DNA from: Pontibacter russatus
GTDB lineage: Bacteria > Bacteroidota > Bacteroidia > Cytophagales > Hymenobacteraceae
Assembly (NCBI RefSeq): GCF_009931655.1
Contig: NZ_CP047984.1
Location: 496,001-560,000 of the forward strand
DNA: 64,000 nt
Reading direction: 5' to 3'
A program made the position numbers and the translations under genes. The notes under the pieces are model-generated. The model searched no databases and was not told the origin of the DNA. It saw only the letters and a program-made list of their open reading frames with translations. The first letter of the stretch is position 1, and every line of letters begins with the position of its first letter. Below are positions 11,174 through 17,548 of this stretch, one piece after another.

Positions 11174-12982
11174 TCAGCTGTTATCCAGCGCGAGCCACTC
11201 ATTAAATACCTTTTGCTGCACACTGCTTGGATTTGGCACGCGCTCGAACCTGTAACGCACACTCTCATCCTTTAGTATGGGGATGTGGAGCGTCAGCAGC
11301 CTGCCTTCGCGGGCCACCACCACCTCGGTCGTGTCGCCTATGTCCAGGCGGTTCACGAAGCTGTCCAGGTCCTCTCCCACGCGGTAGCCGTTGATGGCCA
11401 CAACCTCATCGTTGGCATTCAGCCCTCCCTCATAGGCGCTGCCGCCCCTGCTCACGCTGCGCACCAGCACCCTGCCGTCCGACACAACCGTAGAGGCTCC
11501 CCAACTGGCCGCTTTGCCGCCCTCGTTTATATTGACAAGGCGCAGGCCCGCCGCATCGAAGTAGCTGTTATAGTCCGGTGTTTTGGTGCCGTTCACGAAG
11601 TCCCTGAAAAAGGCATCCATATTGCGGCCGGACACTTTCTCCACCGCCTCTTTAAACTCCTTTTCCGTGAAGCCGCGGTCCAGCTGTTTGTAGTAGCGCT
11701 CATACATATACCGCATCACATCATCCAGCGATTTTTCGCCTTTTGTTGCCTCCATCACCTCCATATTAAGCAGATGCCCCAGCACACCGCCCTTGGTGTA
11801 GTAGGAAACTTCGGCATTTCTGGAGTTCTCGTTGCTGCGGTAGTACTTGATCCAGGCGTCGAAGCTGGCCTCCGCCACCGTCTGCACTTTATTGCCCGGC
11901 GTGCTCTCCACAGAGGTGATGCTGCCGGCGATGATATCGAGGTAGCGCTGCGGGGAGGTGAAACCGGCGCGGCGCACCAGCAGGTCGTCGTAGTAACTGG
12001 TGATGCCCTCCGACACCCACAGCAGGTCCGTGTAGTTTTCCTGGTTGTAGTCGAAGGGGCCGAGTGGCTGCGGGCGCAGGCGCTTCACGTTCCAGAGGTG
12101 AAAGTACTCGTGCGCGACCAGTGACAGGAAGCCGTTGTAACCTGCCTCCGTGCCATAGTTCCATCGCGAAGTCTGCAGAGTGGTTGAGTTCAGGTGCTCC
12201 AGCCCGCCGCCGCCGCGCTGCAGGTTGTGTACGATAAACAGGTAGCGCTCCACAGGCAACTCGCCGAACACGCTCACCGCTTGCTCCGTCACCTGCTGCA
12301 TATCCGCCATCAGTTCCTTCGGGTCGAAATTGCCCTCGCCATATATGGCCACCTCGTGCGGAATGCCGGCTGTGGTGAATTTATATACCTCGTGGTTGCC
12401 GATTTCCAGTGGAGAGTCCGCCAGGATATCATAATTTGGGAAGGTATAAGTGAAGTTGCCGGTGCTCTTCAGCCCCGTCGACACCTTGTCCCAGCCTTTG
12501 TGGGGCTTTACGGCGAGGGTGCCGTTCAGGTCCTGGTAGCCCTCCGGGTACATAAAGACGCTGGTTCCGTTCACATAGCCGTGGGAGGCGTCGAGGAAGC
12601 TGGTGCGCACGGTGAGCTCGTTCGCATACACATCATAACTGGCACGCACCACGTCTGCTTTGTTGCTGTACACGCGCCAGGTGTTTTTATCAATTTTCTC
12701 GGAGCGTAGTGGCTTGCCCTCCTTGTCGGCGGCCTCAAAGCCTTCGACATTTTTGGCAAACTCCCGCACCAGGTAAGACCCCGGCGCCCACACCGGAAGC
12801 GTGAAATCGATATGATTTTTCTTTACCCCTGACAGTTCCGCCTCCACTTCAAAATAATGTGTGTGGGGCTCGGGCATCGAGAGGGTGTAGCGCAGTTCGG
12901 CCGCGAGCGCCGACGCTGCGTTGCCAATACTAAGAAATACAAAAAATAAGAGAGAGTGTGTTAATCGCTTTTTAGAGTGCAT
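11174..12982 (-). CDS. M61 family metallopeptidase with PDZ domain
   Basis: This is an exported glycyl-aminopeptidase-like zinc peptidase. The start MHSKKRLTHSLLFFVFLSIGN gives a signal peptide ending near ALA (about residue 27). An N-terminal beta domain (about 30-210) precedes the catalytic domain with the zinc motif HEYFHLWNVKRLRP (HExxH near residue 291) and the downstream glutamate region WVSEGITSYYDDLL. A PDZ domain lies near 500-580 (GSAYEGGLNANDEVVAINGY). The length of 602 fits the family. The gene ends in the strong hairpin at 11098-11161. The neighbours give no clue to substrates. Confidence 0.93.
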   Translation of the reverse strand: MHSKKRLTHSLLFFVFLSIGNAASALAAELRYTLSMPEPHTHYFEVEAELSGVKKNHIDFTLPVWAPGSYLVREFAKNVEGFEAADKEGKPLRSEKIDKNTWRVYSNKADVVRASYDVYANELTVRTSFLDASHGYVNGTSVFMYPEGYQDLNGTLAVKPHKGWDKVSTGLKSTGNFTYTFPNYDILADSPLEIGNHEVYKFTTAGIPHEVAIYGEGNFDPKELMADMQQVTEQAVSVFGELPVERYLFIVHNLQRGGGGLEHLNSTTLQTSRWNYGTEAGYNGFLSLVAHEYFHLWNVKRLRPQPLGPFDYNQENYTDLLWVSEGITSYYDDLLVRRAGFTSPQRYLDIIAGSITSVESTPGNKVQTVAEASFDAWIKYYRSNENSRNAEVSYYTKGGVLGHLLNMEVMEATKGEKSLDDVMRYMYERYYKQLDRGFTEKEFKEAVEKVSGRNMDAFFRDFVNGTKTPDYNSYFDAAGLRLVNINEGGKAASWGASTVVSDGRVLVRSVSRGGSAYEGGLNANDEVVAINGYRVGEDLDSFVNRLDIGDTTEVVVAREGRLLTLHIPILKDESVRYRFERVPNPSSVQQKVFNEWLALDNS

Positions 12983-13075
12983 GTTTTAGCGTGGATTGTT
13001 GATAGCTACGGCATTTTACGACAAAAACCGTGCATATCAAAATCCGGTGGAGACGCCAGCGGCTTTGCAACTATG

Positions 13076-13498
13076 TCAGGAGGCGTGGGGCAGTGCCCTG
13101 CCGCTTAGCCAGGCCGTGGCCCGCTCCGCATCGCAGAAGGTGTTGATGATGATGAAGGAATTGTAGCTCTGCAGCCCCAGAAGCCCCGCCTCGTTCAACA
13201 GCGTCTGATAACACGCTTCCGACAGCACAACAGCCACGTAATTGTCGGTTCCCATGGTCATCATGATTCGCGGGAACAGGCTTGTGTGCAGCCAGTTTTC
13301 TTCTGTATCGTCCAGGGTGCCGATGGCGGTATAGTCAAGGAGCCACTGCTTTACGTGGTGCGCTTCCGCAAAGCGGAGCGCCGCCAACAGGCTTTTGCGA
13401 AACTCCAGCGCATTGAAGTTCCTGGAGCACACCAAATGTAGTCTGCCACTTGCCTCATCAAACTTCACCTCCACCGATAATGTGCTATATACCTTCAT
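13076..13498 (-). CDS. STAS/SpoIIAA-like protein, paralogue 3 of 3
   Basis: A 140-residue soluble protein, the most compact of the three paralogues. Its pattern GRLHLVCSRNF, QWLLDYTAIGTLDDTEENWL, DNYVAVVLSEACY and ERATAWLSG lines up with the genes at 8125 and 10373. It has its own short promoter region (the AT-rich gap at 13499-13786) and stands alone. No known catalytic residues are visible. I infer a common ancestor for the three; the role is unknown. Confidence 0.6.
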   Translation of the reverse strand: MKVYSTLSVEVKFDEASGRLHLVCSRNFNALEFRKSLLAALRFAEAHHVKQWLLDYTAIGTLDDTEENWLHTSLFPRIMMTMGTDNYVAVVLSEACYQTLLNEAGLLGLQSYNSFIIINTFCDAERATAWLSGRALPHAS

Positions 13499-13786
13499 CC
13501 TTCCTCAATTACTATACGCCTTACACAAAAATATTTCTTCTGCTATACAAAGCAATGCATCCCTATAAAAATGTTTCAAATTAATCATATAAAAAGTTAA
13601 AGAATGCATAAATAGTGTATATAGGCTAAATTAGAGTGTAAACATTTATAGCCGTTTCTATCGTTGTTAGGAAATCGGAGGACTTTGTTACCAGCAATAA
13701 CGACAGGTTCTGCTGCCTGCCTAGGCGAAAAGGCAGCAATGGCATGATATTTTCTCTTAATCGGGCAAATCCTATACCCTACAGCT

Positions 13787-14347
13787 ATGAAAAAGAAGAA
13801 AACGCTCCTGTTCTCCCCGCTCCTGGTGCTGCTGGCGCTATTTTGGGCCGGGTCCCGCAATCTCCTGACGCAACAGGCCCCGGATATGGAAGCAACCGCA
13901 GCTGCCAGCAAACCCGAAGGTGCCGTTCATCTGACTGCCTCCGCCCATGCGGTTCCTGCCAACGGCAGCGATAGCATTGTGGAGTATGCCATGAGCCTGC
14001 TGGGCAGCCCGTATGTGTATGCGGGCATTACGCCTGATGGGTTTGACTGCTCGGGTTTTATCACCCATGTGTATGGAAAGTTTGACATAGCGGTGCCGCA
14101 CTCTTCTGCGCTGCAGGCCCGGGAGGGGGTGCAGGTGGCGCGTAAAGAGGCACGGAAAGGCGATCTGGTTATTTTCACGGGTACCAACGCCGACGTGCGG
14201 GAGCCCGGCCACGTGGGCATCGTCATTTCCTCCCCCGGCGACACGATTGAATTTGTGCATTCCTCCTCTAACGGGGGCGTAAAGGTAAGTGAGGTGGAGG
14301 GCACCCGCTACGACCTCCGTTTCCTGCAAATCCGGCGGATACTGTAG
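13787..14347 (+). CDS. NlpC/P60 cell-wall cysteine peptidase
   Basis: NlpC/P60 enzymes cut peptide stems of peptidoglycan. The 186-residue protein begins MKKKKTLLFSPLLVLLALFW, a signal peptide or membrane anchor, then a low-complexity linker to about residue 60. The catalytic domain has YAGITPDGFDCSGFI (nucleophile Cys88), the region IFTGTNADVREPGHVGIV (catalytic His142) and a final segment with the third catalytic position probably near EFVHSSSNGG. It appears monocistronic and lies 110 bases before a small membrane protein gene. Export to the periplasm is inferred from the N-terminus. Confidence 0.92.
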   Translation: MKKKKTLLFSPLLVLLALFWAGSRNLLTQQAPDMEATAAASKPEGAVHLTASAHAVPANGSDSIVEYAMSLLGSPYVYAGITPDGFDCSGFITHVYGKFDIAVPHSSALQAREGVQVARKEARKGDLVIFTGTNADVREPGHVGIVISSPGDTIEFVHSSSNGGVKVSEVEGTRYDLRFLQIRRIL

Positions 14348-14456
14348 GGATATAGAGATTATCTGAAAGCACCTATATAACCCTCAATGATTTCTACGTA
14401 CACAAAACCATGACGAGGCCACAACAGGCCCTGTTGCTGTACATAATGACAACGCC

Positions 14457-14831
14457 ATGGTACATCCTTACATCATCAACACCGTCAACGCCGCAGTGCT
14501 GCTGGTAGCCGGGTTAATCGTTTACTTCACCAACCCGGCCAAACCGCCCACCGCGCTTATCGCGCCCCTTTTCGGGCTGCTGCTGCTGGCATGCACCTAC
14601 CACCTGCGCCGGCACAACCGCTTCGTTCTCCATACCGTCACCGCCCTCACGCTGCTGGCGGGGCTGCTGGTCGCCTGGCGCATAGATCCGGAGGCCTTCA
14701 GTTGGAGCGGGCGCAGCATGCTGCTGGTGCTGATGGGATTGAGTTGCCTTGTCGCGACGGGTTTCTACGTTGGCACTTTTGTAAGGGAGCGGCGGCTGCG
14801 CAACAACACCATCTTCAAAGACGACCTGTAG
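14457..14831 (+). CDS. Small four-helix membrane protein, unknown
   Basis: The 124-residue protein has four hydrophobic segments (about residues 7-25, 31-48, 56-72 and 83-105) separated by short basic loops (HLRRHNR, RERRLRNN) and ends in a charged tail. I do not recognise the family; it resembles many small Cytophagales membrane proteins of unknown role. It follows the NlpC/P60 gene by 109 bases on the same strand but need not be co-transcribed. Codon use and composition match the neighbours. Confidence 0.7.
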   Translation: MVHPYIINTVNAAVLLVAGLIVYFTNPAKPPTALIAPLFGLLLLACTYHLRRHNRFVLHTVTALTLLAGLLVAWRIDPEAFSWSGRSMLLVLMGLSCLVATGFYVGTFVRERRLRNNTIFKDDL

Positions 14832-14853
14832 GGAACGGGGAGAATATAAAAAA

Positions 14854-14892
14854 GAACACCTGATGCAGCCCGTCAGGTTACACCAGGTGTTC
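14854..14892 (+). terminator. Possible terminator of the small membrane protein gene
   Basis: Nine-bp arms gaacacctg (14854-14862) and caggtgttc (14884-14892) begin 23 bases after the stop codon. No T-run follows, so the call is tentative. Confidence 0.4.
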
Positions 14893-14989
14893 CGGAATCC
14901 TAAAAAGTCTTACCAAGCGGCTTCCTGTGATTCAGGTTACCGTCCGAAGACCAATGCAATTGCATGCTGCACAAACAGCAAAATCCCGT

Positions 14990-15061
14990 TTATGAAGCCA
15001 GTTCACGGTTTAGGTGAATACTATTACGCAGGCTTGATAACACTTGTTTGGGATTAGACAT
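14990..15061 (-). CDS. Tiny ORF (23 codons) with a strong Shine-Dalgarno sequence
   Basis: On the minus strand the ATG at 15061 opens 23 codons, MSNPKQVLSSLRNSIHLNR and four more residues, ending TAA at 14992-14990. It is preceded by aaaggaggtg with a 3-base gap to the ATG, an almost perfect Shine-Dalgarno match in a window where such sites are scarce. The peptide is polar and basic and has no known relative. It may be a leader peptide, a small protein, or chance. Confidence 0.25.
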   Translation of the reverse strand: MSNPKQVLSSLRNSIHLNRELAS

Positions 15062-15501
15062 CAGCACCTCCTTTCTCATTAGTCCAACATAACCCTGAAC
15101 CTTCGACCATCTAGCATTAGGCTGTTAGACCAGAGCCGCAGCACTCGCTGCTGAGTTATAAAGATAAAAGAACCTCTAAAAGTTCACAAGATTTTACATA
15201 AAAGAGTAAGATTTATTTGCGAAGCTTCCTCTTCAGCAGCAACGTTCTTATTATCAGCAACCTAATCTTAAACAACCTTAAGCGGCTTCAGCATTACAGC
15301 ACCACAAGCCGCTCCATATATAATTCGTCGATTTTTTTAGCACAGCTGATGCAGCACGAAAAGGGCCTGCGGAAAGTGCGTCCCGCTGCGCTGCCAGCTC
15401 TCCCTGGTGTTGCCTGATTTATATAGGAATGGGCGCGGCAAGCATTTTATATCTGATTTTTCATTATATTTCGTTGCCTGTGCTAACCTACCGTTTTATA
15501 T
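15062..15501. other. Gap without a supported gene
   Basis: About 440 bases of AT-leaning sequence before the DUF2147 gene. I see no convincing protein or RNA gene. The segment TATATTTCG at about 15468 is close to the Bacteroidota -7 box and could serve the gene at 15502. Confidence 0.4.
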
Positions 15502-15933
15502 ATGAAAAAGTATTTTCTGACATTTATCATCCTCTCGCTGCTTGCAACCGTTGCCTGGTCTCAAAGTATGTCCCCGGTCGGCACCTGGGTAAACGAGGAG
15601 GGCAAGGCCGAATTTGAGATATATGCGTGCGGCGACAAACTGTGCGGCAAAATAGTATCGCTAAAGGAGCCGCTCAAAGACGGCAAGCCGAAAGTGGATG
15701 AGAACAACCCCAACAGGAAGCTGCAGGGCCGCCCTTTGCAGGGGCTGGTGTTTCTGAAAGGCTTTGAGTACAACGGTGACAACACCTGGGACGAGGGTAC
15801 CATATATGACCCGGAAAGTGGCAAGACCTACTCCTGCTACATGAAAATGCTCGGCAATGACAAGATGGAGGTGAAAGGCTATATAGGCATCTCCCTCATC
15901 GGCAGGTCGCAGAACTGGAGCCGGACGAACTAG
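15502..15933 (+). CDS. DUF2147 secreted protein
   Basis: A 143-residue DUF2147 protein of unknown role. The signal peptide MKKYFLTFIILSLLATVAWS probably ends near residue 21. The mature part shows the family pattern SPVGTWVNEEGKAEFEIYACGDKLCGKIV, GLVFLKGFEYNGDNTWDEGTIYDPESGKTYSCYM and a closing MEVKGYIGISLIGRSQNW. Family members are small beta-rich proteins found outside the cytoplasm, some of which respond to envelope conditions. The transcript ends at a perfect 22-bp hairpin 9 bases after the stop. Confidence 0.9.
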   Translation: MKKYFLTFIILSLLATVAWSQSMSPVGTWVNEEGKAEFEIYACGDKLCGKIVSLKEPLKDGKPKVDENNPNRKLQGRPLQGLVFLKGFEYNGDNTWDEGTIYDPESGKTYSCYMKMLGNDKMEVKGYIGISLIGRSQNWSRTN

Positions 15934-15942
15934 CTTCTGAGT

Positions 15943-15992
15943 GGCACTATACTAAAAGGGCCGCGTCCATGCGGCCCTTTTAGTATAGTGCC
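15943..15992 (+). terminator. Terminator of the DUF2147 gene
   Basis: A perfect 22-bp stem (15943-15964 with 15971-15992, six-base loop gtccat). Its apex is GC-rich (gggccgc) and the stem carries ctaaaaggg with tttt on the descending arm, so it can work in both directions. Confidence 0.8.
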
Positions 15993-16027
15993 TTTGAATG
16001 TCCAGCGCGTATGCCTGGCAAAATTCT

Positions 16028-16089
16028 GTCTGCTGTCGCTGGGTTATATATGGCCTTGAACAGGCATATATAACCCAGCGACAGCAGAC
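16028..16089. terminator. Second long hairpin between convergent genes, with TATATA in both arms
   Basis: Perfect 25-bp arms (16028-16052 and 16065-16089) with a 12-base loop. It lies 35 bases after the previous hairpin and 60 bases past the stop of the minus-strand GreA-like gene, so it probably terminates that transcript. The inner ends of the arms are TATATAT. Confidence 0.65.
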
Positions 16090-16148
16090 CACCAAAGCCG
16101 GCTGCTTCCCGGGTGTCTGCAACATTGCCCGACGCAGGTAAACCGGCG

Positions 16149-16616
16149 CTAATACACCTGCAGTATCTTATAGGTGTTGTCCCGGAAGGTGAAGGTTTCC
16201 CCGGCAGCCCTGCCCGACATAGCCTTGAAGAGCGGCGACATGCCCGAGATGGCAAAGTAGGATTCGCCGTCTATTTTTATCTCACCCAGGCTCACCCCGA
16301 TAAAGTAGTTTTGCAGCTCGGTCTGCACCACCGCCCCCATCGACACCTCCCTATTGCTTCTGGTCGCGTTGATGTTCCGGAGAATGCTCTGCGTCCTGAT
16401 CAGCTCGTCGAGTTGCCGGGCGTACATGTCGCGCTGTATCTGGCAGTTTTCCCGGAAAGACTCGAACTTGTCCTCCATGGCGCCCTGGTGCTCGTTGGCA
16501 CTCTCCTGCGCCTCGTCCATGGCGTCTTTCGCAGCCTTGATCTGGGCATTCAGTATTCTTGTACACTCCTGAAGCAGCCGCTTCTTGGTGTCAAGTTCTT
16601 GGCTAAGCATTTCCAT
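16149..16616 (-). CDS. GreA/GreB-like protein (coiled coil plus FKBP-like C-terminal domain)
   Basis: The 155-residue protein has a long helical N-terminal half (about residues 1-85, rich in Glu, Lys and Gln, reading as a coiled-coil hairpin) and a C-terminal half with NYFIGVSLGEIKIDGESYFAISGMSPLFKAMSGRAAGETFTF. The segment SPLFKAMSGRAAGETF parallels the SPLGxALLGkxvGd motif of GreA/GreB, which stimulate RNA cleavage in stalled RNA polymerase. The acidic tip residues that GreA needs are not clearly present. It may be a Gre relative that binds the polymerase secondary channel with another effect, an inference. A 16-bp inverted repeat lies 22 bases upstream. Confidence 0.65.
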   Translation of the reverse strand: MEMLSQELDTKKRLLQECTRILNAQIKAAKDAMDEAQESANEHQGAMEDKFESFRENCQIQRDMYARQLDELIRTQSILRNINATRSNREVSMGAVVQTELQNYFIGVSLGEIKIDGESYFAISGMSPLFKAMSGRAAGETFTFRDNTYKILQVY

Positions 16617-16637
16617 AGTTCTCGATTTGCGTTAAAT

Positions 16638-16693
16638 CCAGTGTCGTTTGTTCCGGCAGTTGCACAGGGCGCAGCCAGAACAAACGACACTGG
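16638..16693. promoter_or_regulatory. Perfect inverted repeat in a divergent promoter region
   Basis: Arms ccagtgtcgtttgttc (16638-16653) and its exact complement (16678-16693) are separated by 24 bases. They lie between the divergent starts of the GreA-like gene (16616) and the unknown gene at 16821, where a terminator is not expected. They could be paired operator half-sites or an RNA hairpin in one leader. Confidence 0.45.
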
Positions 16694-16820
16694 CATGTTT
16701 AGAATTTTTATTTAAGTAGGTTTGAGATTTTACAATGCCTGCACGTACCACTGGGTCGGTAAGTCGGAGACAAGGCTTAAACTATTTAAGCGGAAGTATG
16801 TTTTACGGGTAAATTATCGC

Positions 16821-17417
16821 ATGCCAATAAACGAGTTTTTCAAGCGATTGTTGGGCCGTACCACCGGCGAAGCCACCTGCACCAGGTTAAGGCGGTCGGG
16901 CAGGTATATAGCCTCCTACGAAGCATGGGTGGCACAACAGGCCTACCTGAAGTGGGCAAAGGCATTCTTCAAGTCATATCACTACACAAAAGCGGGCCTG
17001 AACAGCCCGCTACGGGTGCAGGCGGTGCGCGACACGCACCAGCAGGGCGTTATCCTTTTTTATGACCCCAGCATCGGGGAAGAGAATTTCTCCTTCTTTT
17101 TCAACCTGCTGAAGGACCGGGCACAGGCCCTCGGGTACACGCTGCACAGCTGCGACAAGCTAAAGCTCAGCCATGATCGCTACACGGAGCAGGTAGAGAA
17201 ACACCTGCTGACGCCCCCCGCCTCCGACCTGCCGGGCACCAGCCTCTGCAACCAGTTGTACGGCAATATCCTGCTCGATTATATCAGGGTGAACCGGCGC
17301 CCAGGCTATATCCGTTTCATAGCCAACGCCTATAACGATTCTCATTTTTCTCAGCCCCTCCCATTCGACGACCTGCTGGAGAAGGTGCTGCAACCGGAAG
17401 AGGAAGATAAAAAGTAA
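16821..17417 (+). CDS. Conserved-looking protein of unknown function
   Basis: From the ATG at 16821 the protein has 198 residues (MPINEFFKRLLGRTT); an open frame extends upstream to 16722, but that part is low quality and overlaps the inverted-repeat region. It is soluble, basic at the N-terminus and rich in aromatic residues (QAYLKWAKAFFKSYHYTKAG, FSFFFNLLKDRAQALGY). No family motif, signal peptide or membrane segment is visible. The last ten residues are acidic then basic (EEEDKK). It is divergent from the GreA-like gene and 131 bases before the type IX cargo gene. I do not recognise it. Confidence 0.6.
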   Translation: MPINEFFKRLLGRTTGEATCTRLRRSGRYIASYEAWVAQQAYLKWAKAFFKSYHYTKAGLNSPLRVQAVRDTHQQGVILFYDPSIGEENFSFFFNLLKDRAQALGYTLHSCDKLKLSHDRYTEQVEKHLLTPPASDLPGTSLCNQLYGNILLDYIRVNRRPGYIRFIANAYNDSHFSQPLPFDDLLEKVLQPEEEDKK

Positions 17418-17548
17418 TTCCTTGTGCTCAATTCCTTATGCCCGTGAGCTTCTCTTACTGAAGAAATATACGCAAAATCCCGTTTTAAATTACATTAATT
17501 TTAGATACATTTAAAACAGCATCGCATTGAAATTTATATGGAGTGTGC

